Positions 18,271 to 28,800 are shown, counted from the first letter of the stretch. The stretch: 64,000 nt of DNA from Flammeovirga sp. SJP92 (GCF_001583495.1 NZ_LQAQ01000093.1:496001-560000), one strand, 5' to 3'. The notes: generated from the sequence alone by a model not told the origin. Program-made: numbers and translations.

Positions 18271-18318
18271 AATAAGGTGTGTTTGCATGTTTGTTTTAGT
18301 AGTTCACTTCACCTTATT
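18271..18318 (-). promoter_or_regulatory. Inverted repeat in the 5' region of T9SS member 4
   Basis: Perfect 9-bp arms AATAAGGTG/CACCTTATT lie 30 bp apart, 18-65 bp before the start codon. This could be a leader stem-loop or a split operator. The other array genes do not obviously share it. Confidence 0.4.
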
Positions 18319-18444
18319 TTCGATAAATTTGGACTAAATCACCATTTAATATAACTTAATTAAGCACGAATAAGCGAAAAACTACGCCAAAAGCCAAGTA
18401 TAAGACCTAACAAAGGTTAATAAACGCTACTTAACAATAAAAAT

Positions 18445-18469
18445 GCCCATAGCTTGGCAGGCTATGGGC
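18445..18469 (-). terminator. Terminator of T9SS member 3
   Basis: Nine-base arms GCCCATAGC/GCTATGGGC with a 7-nt loop, followed on the minus strand by ATTTTTATTG. It lies 53 bp past the stop codon. Confidence 0.82.
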
Positions 18470-18522
18470 TGAAAGTTTAGTTATATACGGTATGAATAAT
18501 TTTTAAACTCGTCTGCTGTTGC

Positions 18523-19617
18523 TTAGTCTACAAGCAACTTTTCTTTTACAACACTTTGTCCGGACTTGATAACGATATAGTACATACCTGATCCAAGTTG
18601 ACTTGTGAAATCCATTGTCCTTAACAGATTATTAGAACTTATGTCTCTTATTTCTTCCATGTATACATTGTGTCCTTGATTATTGTAAACTTGAATGAAA
18701 ACATTATTTCCAATGTTTAATCCAGACATACTAAACTGTACTTCCTCACCACTGCTGATATTATTAGGCATAATCAGTGCGTTCATAGATTCCTCTACTC
18801 CAGCGTGATTGATGACTATTGGCCCATAATATTCATAAGCATCATCTAAGTCGACTTGTTTCAACCTGTAATATGCTCGTGGCAAAGGTTCTTCATCTTT
18901 AAATTCATAATAAACGGCCGTTTGAGAATTTCCTGCAGCTTGAATAGATCCAATCGACTCCCAATTTTTTCGGTCAGTAGATCTTTCAATATCAAAATGA
19001 GAAGCATTAATTTCAGTTGCTGTCACCCATTCTATAGAAATATCTTCTTCTGAAGGTGATGCTTTAAGGTATGTCAATTCTACAGGTAAGTTAACAGTAC
19101 CTGCTATAGATCCTGTGACGTTTAATTCGCCTTCCCAAACTCCTTGAACACCTGTACCGAAAGGTCCTGAAAGATCCAGATTACCATCCACGTTAACAAC
19201 TCCATTTGGACCGATATTGAAACGATCTCCTAATGAAGCTCCAATAGTATGTGAAACATTTCCATTTACATTTAAAGTACCATTTACAGTAAGGATACCA
19301 AATTCAGACATTATCAAATCCCCATTGATAGTTAGGGTAGTCCCTTCATCAACTGTTAGGTTACCAAAATTTGTAAAAAGAATAACGGTCCATCCTTGAA
19401 TAGTATACGATCCTAAATTCCAAGTAACGTCAGTAGGATCACCAGGGTCACCACTATCAGAGACTGTTACATCGCTACCAGAACCTATGTTAACAGCTGC
19501 TCCAGGATTGTCATATGTACAATCACTAGTATACACAGTTCCATCCGAAGGCGTACATTGTCCATAAATAATTTGAGCAGTAAGTAGCAATAAGAAAAAG
19601 CAGTAAATTTTTTTCAT
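18523..19617 (-). CDS. T9SS-sorted cell-surface protein, array member 3
   Basis: This 364-aa protein has a signal peptide (residues 1 to about 19, IIYG|QC), a short solenoid passenger to about 176 with regularly spaced units such as TLTINGDLIMSEFGILTVNG and TLNVNGNV, the shared module from LPVELTYL (177) including NASHFDIERSTDRKNWESIG, and a sorting domain ending SGMYYIVIKSGQSVVKEKLL. Two passenger cysteines near the N-terminus (CTPSDG, SDCTYD) are also found in member 2, as is nearly the whole layout, so these two are the closest pair. Function unknown; surface display by T9SS is inferred. Confidence 0.82.
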   Translation of the reverse strand: MKKIYCFFLLLLTAQIIYGQCTPSDGTVYTSDCTYDNPGAAVNIGSGSDVTVSDSGDPGDPTDVTWNLGSYTIQGWTVILFTNFGNLTVDEGTTLTINGDLIMSEFGILTVNGTLNVNGNVSHTIGASLGDRFNIGPNGVVNVDGNLDLSGPFGTGVQGVWEGELNVTGSIAGTVNLPVELTYLKASPSEEDISIEWVTATEINASHFDIERSTDRKNWESIGSIQAAGNSQTAVYYEFKDEEPLPRAYYRLKQVDLDDAYEYYGPIVINHAGVEESMNALIMPNNISSGEEVQFSMSGLNIGNNVFIQVYNNQGHNVYMEEIRDISSNNLLRTMDFTSQLGSGMYYIVIKSGQSVVKEKLLVD

Positions 19618-20277
19618 GATTAATTAATTTCATCTCTGGTTTTTTCAAAATTGATATCAAAAACCAAAAACAATCTGAGCTATTATTTGATTAAAATTAG
19701 AGTGCGGGCGAGTTGTATTTCTGAGCAAATGAGATAGTATTTTATAACATCTTTTCTTTGATTAATAAATCGTATTTATTTCTTTTTCAGTAATTTAATA
19801 CATCATTACGCTTTACAAAGATTGCAAAACAATCTTATTAAACAAATGACAACAACACTATTAACATATTCACTTTTTTGTTGTTTTTGTTCAGTAATTC
19901 ATTAATTCAATCTAATAAATATAAAAATAGTGCAACATGTTATGAGAATATACAAAGATTGGAATTTACAGCCAAAGTTGACTTTTCTACTATAAAGAAG
20001 TTTAAAAAGTAGAACAACTTCTTTTAGGTTACATTATTTAAGAACAAAATTTCTAATTTTCTTACATGTATAAGTAAATAAATAACATTCCACTTAAAAA
20101 GCACCTCTATTTGATAGAGAGTTTAACACCTTTACCTTGTCTAAAAATTTTCATATTTGATTTGTGATACAAAAACAGAGTTTTGACACTAAAATTATTT
20201 TGTTAATACTGAAAATTATTTTTCTTTTTTTTTTATCTCTGAGATTTTTCTTCTTTTAAAAATAAAAAAATAGCAAA
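19618..20277. other. Intergenic region between T9SS members 3 and 2
   Basis: About 660 bp, very AT-rich, with no ORF and no recognisable RNA. It must include the leftward promoter of member 3. The spacing suggests each array gene is transcribed alone. Confidence 0.5.
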
Positions 20278-20311
20278 GAGACCCGTAGTTTTTATCCAAA
20301 CTACGGGTCTC
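20278..20311 (-). terminator. Terminator of T9SS member 2
   Basis: Perfect 14-bp arms GAGACCCGTAGTTT/AAACTACGGGTCTC with a 6-nt loop. The minus strand continues into a T-rich tract (CTTTGCTATTTTTTTA). Confidence 0.92.
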
Positions 20312-20339
20312 CTTTATAATTTATAATGAAAGAGTTAAC

Positions 20340-21407
20340 CTATTTGATTAACAGCTTTTCTTTTATAGTTTCTTTACCAGATTTCACTACTATATAATAC
20401 ATACCTACTCCAAGAGAAGAAGTAAAGTTCATTGGTTTCAATAACACTTCAGATGTAATATATTTTTCACTCTCTGTATAAACTATATTTCCAATGTTAT
20501 TATAAACCGTGATTTCAATACTATTTCCAACATCTAGCCCTGAAAGGTTAAATTGTACTTGTTCTCCATTACTGATATTGTTTGGCATCACTAATAATTC
20601 CATTGGCATTTCCACTCCTGCTAGAGCTACTTGTAATGGACCAAAAAATTCAAAAACACCGTCAAAGTCTACTTGTTTCAATCTATAGTAAGCTTTAGGC
20701 AATGGATCGCTATCTTCAAAAGTATAACTGATAGCTACTTGTGAGTTACCACTTGCTTCTACAGTTCCTAATGTCTCCCAGTTATTTCTATCTGCAGATC
20801 TTTGTACATCAAAGTGAGATGCATTTACCTCTGTAGCAGTTCCCCATTCTAAAGTAACTTCTTTTTCTTCTGATGATGCTTGAAAGTAAGTAAGTTCTAC
20901 AGGAAGATTACCTGTTCCCGTTGATGTTCCTGTTACATTCAATTCACCTTCAACAGTACCATTAATTCCATCGCCTAATGGTCCTGTAAGATCTAAGTCT
21001 CCATCAATATTAACTACTCCATTTGACCCAACTATTAATCGGTCTCCAAATGAAAATCCTGTTGTTGATGTAACGTTACCATTAACATTCAAAGTTCCAT
21101 AAACTTCTAGAACACCAAACTCTTCCAAAACCAAATCGCCATTAATTGTTAATGTACTGCCTTCATCAACAATCAGGTAACCATAATTAAAAAGGTTCCC
21201 TCCAATAGAGTAGGAGTTTACAGTAAACTCAACATTTGCATCGCCCGAAACAGTTAAATCTCCACCGGATCCGATATTGACATCAGTAGCACTTGTATAT
21301 GTACAATTAGAAGTATAAGTTACACCATTTGCAGGTGTTGTACATGTTTGAGCAGATGAAAAATATGCTATAAACAGCATAGATAATAAAAAGTAAATTC
21401 TTTTCAT
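20340..21407 (-). CDS. T9SS-sorted cell-surface protein, array member 2
   Basis: The 355-aa protein has a signal peptide of 19 residues (ending FSSAQ), a solenoid-like passenger with TLTINGDLVLEEFGVLEVYG and NVNGNVTSTTG, then LPVELTYFQASSEEKEVTLEW (about 167 on), SHFDVQRSADRNNWETLG, and a C-terminal sorting domain with MPNNISNGEQVQF and GVGMYYIVVKSGKETIKEKL. It is nearly collinear with member 3. It is predicted to be exported by T9SS. The repeat type (INGD/VNGN every 18-25 residues) predicts a small right-handed beta-helix. No enzymatic motif was seen. Confidence 0.82.
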   Translation of the reverse strand: MKRIYFLLSMLFIAYFSSAQTCTTPANGVTYTSNCTYTSATDVNIGSGGDLTVSGDANVEFTVNSYSIGGNLFNYGYLIVDEGSTLTINGDLVLEEFGVLEVYGTLNVNGNVTSTTGFSFGDRLIVGSNGVVNIDGDLDLTGPLGDGINGTVEGELNVTGTSTGTGNLPVELTYFQASSEEKEVTLEWGTATEVNASHFDVQRSADRNNWETLGTVEASGNSQVAISYTFEDSDPLPKAYYRLKQVDFDGVFEFFGPLQVALAGVEMPMELLVMPNNISNGEQVQFNLSGLDVGNSIEITVYNNIGNIVYTESEKYITSEVLLKPMNFTSSLGVGMYYIVVKSGKETIKEKLLIK

Positions 21408-21749
21408 GTCAGGTTAATTTTTTGCCCCCACTTCGCATTCAAAAAATGGGTGGCAGAAGTTTAATTTAGAGTAAAATTCAAATCATAAAGAAGCATACTT
21501 GAGCATTAGATCAAAAAGAAGCTAAGTATAGTTTACTGCTATTTTTTTATGATTGCATTGTTGAAATAAATAGATTTATTGCAAAATTTAGCTAAACAAC
21601 ATTAACAAACAAAAAGTTCATTCGTATTTAACATATGCAATTTTTTATTCGTTATGTCTAAAAAATAATGCCATTTTATCATTATAAGATGAATTTTGTT
21701 TAAAATGAATGGTTTGAGTAACAATAGTTTGCTTCAATTTATATGATCT
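21408..21749. other. Intergenic region between T9SS members 2 and 1
   Basis: 342 bp, AT-rich, no ORF. Unlike the other spacers it has no obvious terminator hairpin after member 1, so member 1 transcripts may run on into member 2. Confidence 0.5.
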
Positions 21750-22883
21750 TTATTTCACTAAAAGTTTTTCTTTTACAACATTTTGCCCTGATCTGATAAC
21801 GATGTAATACATACCTGAACTAAGTTGTTCTGTAAAATTGAAAGTCTTTAAAATATTATTTGCATCAATGTTACTGATTTCCTTAAAGTAGACGTTATGC
21901 CCTTTGTTATTGTATACTTGAATCAATACGTCATTCCCGATATTTAATCCTGATAGATTGCATTGTACTTTCTCCCCACTAAATACTTTATTAGGCATAA
22001 TTACAGCGTTTAATTTATGTTGTTCATACTGATTACTCACCAATATAGAACCATAATACGTATAAGATCCATCGAAATCTACTTGCTTCAATCGGTAATA
22101 AGCACTTGATAAAGGTACTTCATCTTCAAATTGATAAGTTGTTGATGTTTGTGAATTTCCTGAAGCTTGAAGCGTTCCTAGTTTATCCCAATTTTTTCGG
22201 TCTGAAGATCTTTCTACATCAAAATGAGAAGCATTTACCTCAGTCGCTGTCTCCCACTCTAAAAAAACTGATTCCTCCTTTGATGACGCTTGAAAGTAAG
22301 TGAGTTCTACAGGAAGGTCACTACAGTTCAGATTTCCCGTGATATTATCGCAATTCAGGTCCCAATTAATACCATCTGATACATTATCTGGATTAATTGT
22401 GCCACTATTAAAGTTTCCTCCCACCTGAACAGACCCGTTTCCATTAATAATAATGTCTTCTCCAACTCCATTATTTTCAAAACTCCAAGCACTAGTCGAT
22501 AGATTCCCGCTTACTATGAGCTGTCCATCAATCTGATAACTAGAATCGTACGCATCAGCATCTTCAATCTGCATATTTCCATTGATGCGGAGAATTGCAT
22601 TTTCTTCAATAATTAAATTGAGATAAAAGATTGAAAAAGTAGTGGCAGTAATGGTTATGTCAGTACCTGATTTAATGGTTAAACTCGAAGCGGGTACCGT
22701 TGCACTTGTAATACCATTTGCTCCTGATAAATCGGCACGCAAATCAGAACATAAATTATAATCTGATGGAAGGTAATAATTATTAAAAGCTCCTAACGCA
22801 ATGTCATCTTGTAAACATTGTGCATTGATGGATTGTACAACAGAAGCCCATAGTAATAGACCTAAAAAATATCTTTTTTTCAT
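21750..22883 (-). CDS. T9SS-sorted cell-surface protein, array member 1
   Basis: I place the start at 22883 because the encoded MKKRYFLGLLLWASVVQS begins a clear signal peptide ending NAQC. The frame is open to 23021, but the extra 46 residues look non-coding. The 377-aa protein has a passenger with unique N-terminal sequence and ILRINGNMQIED / QLIVSGNLSTS solenoid units, the shared module at LPVELTYFQASSKEES, SHFDVERSSDRKNWDKLG, and the sorting domain ending SSGMYYIVIRSGQNVVKEKL. The N-terminal passenger differs from members 2 and 3 while the C-terminal half is conserved, the usual pattern for T9SS cargo. Confidence 0.82.
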   Translation of the reverse strand: MKKRYFLGLLLWASVVQSINAQCLQDDIALGAFNNYYLPSDYNLCSDLRADLSGANGITSATVPASSLTIKSGTDITITATTFSIFYLNLIIEENAILRINGNMQIEDADAYDSSYQIDGQLIVSGNLSTSAWSFENNGVGEDIIINGNGSVQVGGNFNSGTINPDNVSDGINWDLNCDNITGNLNCSDLPVELTYFQASSKEESVFLEWETATEVNASHFDVERSSDRKNWDKLGTLQASGNSQTSTTYQFEDEVPLSSAYYRLKQVDFDGSYTYYGSILVSNQYEQHKLNAVIMPNKVFSGEKVQCNLSGLNIGNDVLIQVYNNKGHNVYFKEISNIDANNILKTFNFTEQLSSGMYYIVIRSGQNVVKEKLLVK

Positions 22884-23288
22884 TAGTAAGTTAATTTGAT
22901 TCACAATCGCTGAGGAATTGAAAACAGTGGCTGTGGTGAAGTTTAGGGAATGATAAATGTGTAAAAAGTGAATAGGAACACAAGACTTCGTCAACGTTTT
23001 TAAGTATTGATTGCAGTACAATTTCCTGGTACTTAAAAAGTATGCTCAAATCTAAGTAAACCGCCTTGTTCTGCTTTAAATTCCACTACGTCAACTTTTC
23101 ATTCCCTCTACTTCAAATTAACTTCTGAGTATACATTTCATTACAATACCTAAAATTGTAATCATAGGCAGTACAATAGTTTATATAAATAAAATAATAC
23201 GTTTTTTATTTAAGTGATAATATCAAACTCTTCTAAGAAAACAGGTTTAAATAAACATTAGACTCATTTCATCAATTTCACATAAAAA
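22884..23288. other. Intergenic region upstream of T9SS member 1
   Basis: About 400 bp. It contains a perfect -7 element (23054-23047, minus strand) predicting a leader of about 160 nt for member 1. No other feature is supported. Confidence 0.5.
23047..23054 (-). promoter_or_regulatory. -7 promoter element for T9SS member 1
   Basis: TAGATTTG on the minus strand matches TAnnTTTG exactly. A TTTA stands about 20 bp upstream as a weak -33 element. Confidence 0.55.
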
Positions 23289-23317
23289 AAACCTCATAGA
23301 TTAAATCCATGAGGTTT
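23289..23317 (-). terminator. Terminator of the DUF4199-like gene
   Basis: Nine-base arms AAACCTCAT/ATGAGGTTT around an 11-nt loop, followed on the minus strand by a T-run (complement of the A-run at 23284-23291). Confidence 0.88.
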
Positions 23318-23355
23318 CCAGCTTGTAGGTCTAATTTGTCTATAGTTGATAATCT

Positions 23356-23799
23356 TTAATGCTGAGAGCGATATGATGATAGCATAATTGTATATCGCAT
23401 CGCTATATATGATATCAGAATCCCTGAACCCAAGGCTTCCGCACATAAACCAATAAATAATTTTCCTTTTGTGATGTATGCTCCTGATAATGCAGATTCT
23501 TTTAAATACTGTAAAAATTCTGGATCTATAAAAGTCAGATAGAACATCATGAATAATGCAAAAGGGATAGCACTGAAAAGAGATATTTTCATACCACTAA
23601 GAAATCCTGATAAATACCCAAAATCTCCTGGATTTTCTCTTTGTATCTCTCTAAAAGCATAAAATATACCTCCTGCATGAATCACAAAGTTCAATGCTCT
23701 CAATTCTATAATGTGGTAAAGGTTTAGAAATTTCATGATCAGAAAAAGCAATAAGTAACCCGCGAACATGAAAGAAGAGTATTTGATAATGATTTTCAT
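23356..23799 (-). CDS. Small integral membrane protein, DUF4199-like
   Basis: The 147-aa protein has about four predicted membrane helices: residues 8-24, 38-50, 72-92 and 115-137. The segment FREIQRENPGDFGYLSGFLSGMK after the second helix resembles the Bacteroidota DUF4199 family, whose members have a similar size and a conserved loop at this place. The function of the family is unknown. It stands alone between its own terminator and the threonine aldolase terminator. The family assignment rests on layout more than on strong motifs. Confidence 0.6.
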   Translation of the reverse strand: MKIIIKYSSFMFAGYLLLFLIMKFLNLYHIIELRALNFVIHAGGIFYAFREIQRENPGDFGYLSGFLSGMKISLFSAIPFALFMMFYLTFIDPEFLQYLKESALSGAYITKGKLFIGLCAEALGSGILISYIAMRYTIMLSSYRSQH

Positions 23800-23882
23800 A
23801 AGAGGAGATAGTTAGGAATTTTGGTGTAATTATGTAGTACTAAACCCCTTAAGTCGATAATTGTTTTAATAAAATGAAAAAA

Positions 23883-23909
23883 GCCATGTATTTTATGAAA
23901 ACACATGGC
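23883..23909 (-). terminator. Terminator of the threonine aldolase gene
   Basis: Arms GCCATGTATTTT/AAAACACATGGC (one mismatch) with a short loop, followed on the minus strand by CTTTTTTCATTTT. It ends 23 bp past the stop codon. Confidence 0.85.
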
Positions 23910-23932
23910 CTTTGAGTGATATTGATCTCTGA

Positions 23933-24967
23933 TTAAGCTGTTGCTGTTGTCAGAGCTTCAAGTTTCTCAATAAATGCATTGATTTCCTCTTCTGATGTAT
24001 CAAAAGAACACATCAAACGAACTTCATTGATTTGCTCATTCCAAACATAAAAAGGAGACTGTTCTTGCATGGCTGGTATCACCTCTTTAGGTAAAATGGC
24101 AAAGACGCCATTGGCCTGCACTTCTTGTGTAATACGAACTTCAGGTACTTTACTCAACCCTTCAGCAAGTTTTTTAGCCATTTTATTGGCGTGAAGTGCA
24201 TTTTCCTTCCATAGATCCGTACCAAAAAGCGTTTCAAACTGCACCGCTATGTATCTCATTTTTGATAATAACTGCATGCCTTGTTTTCTGACGAATTTAT
24301 AGTTTTCAGAAATCTTGGTATTCAAAAAGATGACAGCCTCACCGAACATCAGTCCATTTTTAGTGCCTCCAAAAGAGATAAAATCAACTCCTGTATCCAC
24401 AAGCATTTCTTTGAAAGAAACGCCTAATGATACAGCTGCATTACTGATTCTTGCCCCATCTACATGTAATAATAAATTATTTTCATGTGCATAATCTGCA
24501 ATGGCTTTGATCTCTTCACAAGTGTATACTGTTCCATATTCTGTAGCTTGTGTGATTGAAACCACCTTGGGTTGAGACCAGTGCTGCTCTCCTAAATTGA
24601 CTAAGAAGGGAGCAATATCTTCAGGAGAAAGTTTACCATTTTCCTTTTCTACTGAAAGCAACTTAAATCCTCCAAACTTTTCTGGAGCACCACATTCATC
24701 TACATTAATATGAGCTACTGAAGAGCAGATAACTGCACCAAAAGAAGGACAAACAGAAGATAAAGCCGTCACATTGGCACCTGTACCGTTCATTGTAAAG
24801 TAAACGTCAATATCTTCTTTCAATAATTTCTTAAAAACAGCAATTGCACCCGCAGTGGAATCATCTGCTCCATAAGATCCTTGATGGCCTACATTTATTT
24901 TTCCTAATGCTTCAATAAGCTCAGGGTTTGTTCCTGAGTAATTATCACTTGCTAATGTCTTTTTCAT
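23933..24967 (-). CDS. ltaE: Low-specificity L-threonine aldolase (beta-eliminating lyase family)
   Basis: This 344-aa PLP enzyme splits L-threonine or allo-threonine into glycine and acetaldehyde. HVDGARISNAA at 168-178 gives the PLP-binding Asp170 and Arg173, and FGGTKNGLMFGEA places the Schiff-base lysine at K203. SDNYSGTNPELIEA at the N-terminus and GTGAN at 61-65 are family features. The length is typical. It is a single-gene transcript with a predicted -7 box at 25062-25055 and a terminator after the stop. A perfect family match is expected, though related tyrosine phenol-lyase-like enzymes share the fold. Confidence 0.93.
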   Translation of the reverse strand: MKKTLASDNYSGTNPELIEALGKINVGHQGSYGADDSTAGAIAVFKKLLKEDIDVYFTMNGTGANVTALSSVCPSFGAVICSSVAHINVDECGAPEKFGGFKLLSVEKENGKLSPEDIAPFLVNLGEQHWSQPKVVSITQATEYGTVYTCEEIKAIADYAHENNLLLHVDGARISNAAVSLGVSFKEMLVDTGVDFISFGGTKNGLMFGEAVIFLNTKISENYKFVRKQGMQLLSKMRYIAVQFETLFGTDLWKENALHANKMAKKLAEGLSKVPEVRITQEVQANGVFAILPKEVIPAMQEQSPFYVWNEQINEVRLMCSFDTSEEEINAFIEKLEALTTATA

Positions 24968-25054
24968 TATATATTTCTACTTAGATGGAAGTCTTTCTTT
25001 TATGTTCTCCTATTTCAATAAGAGTTCTGTATGGGTAAATAACATAGAAAAGTA

Positions 25055-25062
25055 CAAAGTTA
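25055..25062 (-). promoter_or_regulatory. -7 promoter element for threonine aldolase
   Basis: TAACTTTG on the minus strand matches TAnnTTTG. It predicts a leader of about 84 nt. No convincing -33 element was seen. Confidence 0.55.
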
Positions 25063-25190
25063 GAGAAAAGGTTATTAAATGTTGACAACTTATTTCTCTC
25101 CAAACCAAGTCTAATAAGTTTTGTTAGTAAAAGCACTTGTTTTTGCATTTGGTTTCATAACTTAAATCTAAATTTTAAAACCTCTATAAA

Positions 25191-25745
25191 ATGAAACTAA
25201 TACTACTCTCTGGAAGTGTAAGAGATGACAGACTCTCTCATGGTGCTGTTTTATATATTGCTCAAAGAATGAAAGAACAGTTTTCAATCGATGCTGAAGT
25301 GATTGACCTTAAAGAATACGCACTTCCACCACTGACCAATACTTTACATGACGACTCACCAGAAAATGTCAAAAAACTGGGAAAGATTTTAGATGAAGCT
25401 GATGGAATTTTACTGGCCTCTCCTGAATATAATGGCAGTTTCTCTTCAGCACTGAAAAATGCTATCGACTTTTTCCCGAAAAGTACTTATCAGAAAAAAC
25501 CAATTGGTGTAATCAGTATATCGGCGGGCCCTTTGGGGGGCATAAGAGCTGCACAAGCAATGCAACTTCAGGTGCTGGCATTAATGGCTTACCCAATTTA
25601 CAGAATGATGACTATTTCTAATGTCCAAGATCAGGTGGACTCTGAAGGAGTGTTATTAAATCCATCTTTTGAAGGTGCAGTGGATATTTTTATTGAAGAA
25701 TACCTTTGGTTGGCAGAGGCAATTGTTGATAAGAAGAAAAAATAA
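25191..25745 (+). CDS. NADPH-dependent FMN reductase family protein
   Basis: A 184-aa flavodoxin-fold protein. GSVRDDRLSHGA at 8-19 binds the FMN phosphate, and ASPEYNGSFSSALKNAIDF (about 78-96) is the family signature that stacks on the flavin. GVISISAGPLGGIRAAQ follows. Relatives reduce FMN, quinones, azo dyes or chromate with NAD(P)H in the cytoplasm. It is a single gene on the plus strand and shares a bidirectional terminator with the sensor gene that faces it. The physiological substrate cannot be read from the sequence. Confidence 0.88.
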   Translation: MKLILLSGSVRDDRLSHGAVLYIAQRMKEQFSIDAEVIDLKEYALPPLTNTLHDDSPENVKKLGKILDEADGILLASPEYNGSFSSALKNAIDFFPKSTYQKKPIGVISISAGPLGGIRAAQAMQLQVLALMAYPIYRMMTISNVQDQVDSEGVLLNPSFEGAVDIFIEEYLWLAEAIVDKKKK

Positions 25746-25750
25746 TAAAA

Positions 25751-25792
25751 AAATCTCCCAATTTTAATGCATGGATTAAAATTGGGAGATTT
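25751..25792. terminator. Bidirectional terminator between FMN reductase and the PAS sensor
   Basis: Perfect 16-bp arms AAATCTCCCAATTTTA/TAAAATTGGGAGATTT with a 10-nt loop. T-rich tracts stand on both sides in the respective reading directions. Confidence 0.92.
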
Positions 25793-25810
25793 AATACGTC
25801 ACCTTTACTA

Positions 25811-28800
25811 CTAAGCAAACATGATTAGTATCCTATGCGTATCCTCTTGGAATAAAGGCACTGACAGCAACAGTTTCTCCTCTCCTTTTAATCGTAAAGA
25901 TTCTTCCAGCAAAGAAGCATTACCAACTGATTGCGTGATTTTTTCTTTCTGAGATTCTGATAAGAAATCAGGAACATTCAAAATCTTAGATGCCGATATA
26001 TTTAAACTTTGATAAGCTTCGTTATCCGCTTCTATATTTCCTTTTTCATCCAACAATAATGAAGGTAATGAGAGCTTGTTGATCCATTCATTAGTAGACA
26101 AATCCACATCTTTATCTTGGAAAATCTGTTCTAAAACTGCAAAACCACTTTCTTTATTATTGTCTTTATGTTGCATTCTGAAGAGTGTATTCTTCGTTTT
26201 CTGACGTTCAATTTGTCTTGTAAGCCCTTGTTCACGTTCCACTCTCTCTGTTACATCAAAAATGATAAAGGTAAACTTCACTGGAACATCTTCATTAAAC
26301 ACCGCTCTTACGCTAGTTTCTCCCCACAAAGCTCCTTTTCTTGTTGTAAAGAACTCTAATGTTCTTGTTTTTACATTTTTCTCAGCATCATCCATCAATA
26401 ATGTTGAGATAACAGACTGATAAGAAGTAGTGACCATATCTGCCAATGGTTCACCAATTCTCGTATCAATTGGCTTTCCAGTCCACTCTTCTACCTTTTT
26501 GTTACCAGAAATAATTCTACCATTCAAGTCCACTTCTAAAATCATGGCCATACCTTCCAAAATTGCAGTTCTTGAAGCCACTTCATTTTGTAAAAGTGTA
26601 AGTGTTTCAGATTCTGTCTTCAATTCCTTCTTGATAAAGCTTTCCTCTGTTTTATCCACCATGAAAAGGGTAATTTTCTGAACATCTCCAGAAAGGTTTC
26701 TCAATGGGAATAAATTAAGCTCTAAGGTTTTAACATGACCTTCTCTCGACATAAAATTGAAAGTGGCCACGGCATCTGTCCCTGCCTTTATGTCTCTTAA
26801 TATTCTTTTGAAAGAACGAATTTCTTTAGCGTCTTCAAAAAGCTCAACCAAAGCTATATTTCTATACTCCTTTCTTCTGTACCCTAACAGCTCTGTAAAT
26901 GTAGTGTTGGCTGATTTTATTTTACCATCCAAGTCAAGATCAAGTACAGGGAAGTGCATTCCAAAAGCATTCAGTCTCTCATTATTTGTAAGATCTTTTG
27001 CTTTTTGCTCAGTGGTAAATTCAGCAAATTGTATAATCTTATAAGGCTTTCCATCGAGTCCGAAAATTGGATTATAAGTACCGTTCATCCATATTTCTTG
27101 TCCTCTTTTATTGATTCTGCAATACTCTCCAGAAATATAAGATCCATTATTTAAACTGTCCCATAGTAATTTATAACGCATCGAGTTCACCTCTTCAGAA
27201 GGCACTAATACTCTTTCATATTTTCCTGTAAGGTTTTCCAATTTGTAGCCCATTACAGAAAGGTACATATCGTTAGCCGTTAAGATTCTTCCTTCAAGAT
27301 CAAATTCAATAATTGCCATTGTTTTACCAATCGCATCTAGAATATTCTTGTTTAAGTTAGACTCCTTTGAAAGCTCTTTCAGTTTCACATTTAGCTCATC
27401 CTGAAAGCCCTGCATTTCTTTGGTTTTAGAAATCAAAGATTCCTCTTTGTTCTTCAAATTCTCATTCACTTCCATTGATTCCTTCAGTAATCGACGTGTA
27501 TTTTCGTTCATCATATACACCGCAATTGCAGAAGCAAAACGTTCACAGGCAGCACTAGCATATTCTTTTTCATGAGGAGCCAGATTTCTGTAAGATGCAA
27601 TTTCAACAGCACCATACACCTCATCTGACCCATGTACTACAGGAATAATCATAATACTGGTAGGCGCTGCTTCTCCCAATCCTGAAGAAATAGCCGTATA
27701 ATGGTCGGGCACATCTTCCACATAGATATATTGCTTTTCAAGCATTACCTGTCCTACGAGCCCTTCATTTGCTGATATTTTTTTCTGAGGAAAACGCTTC
27801 TTTCCATAAGCATAACTTGCAACCTGATTGACCACCTGATCACTATCTTTGTCTAATCTCAAGAATACACCGCCTTGCAATGCTCCCAAATGTCGAGTAA
27901 CAAACCTTACGAAGGCAAAACTCATATCAGTGATGGAATCAAAGTGTTCTCCATTCAGCGTTTCAGTTGTTTTAGCAAGTCCTTCCGTAATCCATTTACT
28001 TACAAATTCCTCGTTGGCCAATTGCATTAAAGTATTACGGGCTTTATCATAAGATTCTTCCAACCTTGGGTTAAGACCATCAGTATTTGCTTCAAAATCC
28101 TTTTCTCCCAAGTGTTCAATCATCTTTGTAATTCTTTCAAAATCATCTTCCAAATGATTTACCTTATCTTCAATTACTTTGATGTCAGATACATTATCTC
28201 CTCCTTTTTCTGAAGTAAAATACTCAAGGTTCTTTCTTAGTAAATTCATTGGCACTAACAGCTGATTTCTAAAATAAGCACCTTGGGAAATAAGAAGCAC
28301 CACACCAAAAACAACCAAAAAACCATTGAAAATAAGGTTAGTTGACTTTGTTCTTCTAATATTCTCTTCCAACTGAAAACGTGTTTCTCTATTATGAAGT
28401 AATAAAGATGAATTTCTTCTTTCTAAAAAATCCAATGCCTTACCTACCACATCGCTTCCCTCTCCTTCTTCAATAATCTGTGATTTTGTAGCAGAATAGC
28501 CCAAAGTTCTTCTACCGTACTGCAATTCTTCCATAGAGGAATTTGACTTGATACTTGCGTCCCACATCACGTCTATTTGAGCGTAGTAGTCTTCAAATCT
28601 TTTTCTGTATAATTCTAAGGCATGCGACAAATCATCATCGTCTAATGAAGTGAGTACCAAAAAAGACTGTTGCTCAGAGGAGAACATTTTTGCCCCACTT
28701 TCCATTGCATTAATCTGGGAAAGTACTTTGTCCGCCTCCTGTTTTAGACTCAGTAATGTTTTCCTGTCATCAGTCCTGTAATATTCTCTTGCATGAAAAG

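Noticed and set aside
22884-23021. 46-residue extension of T9SS member 1
   Set aside because: It would place the signal peptide inside the protein; the start before MKKRYFLG gives a normal signal peptide.
14341-23021. The paralogue array as a mobile element or phage region
   Set aside because: There is no transposase, integrase, terminal repeat or tRNA boundary; tandem gene duplication explains it.
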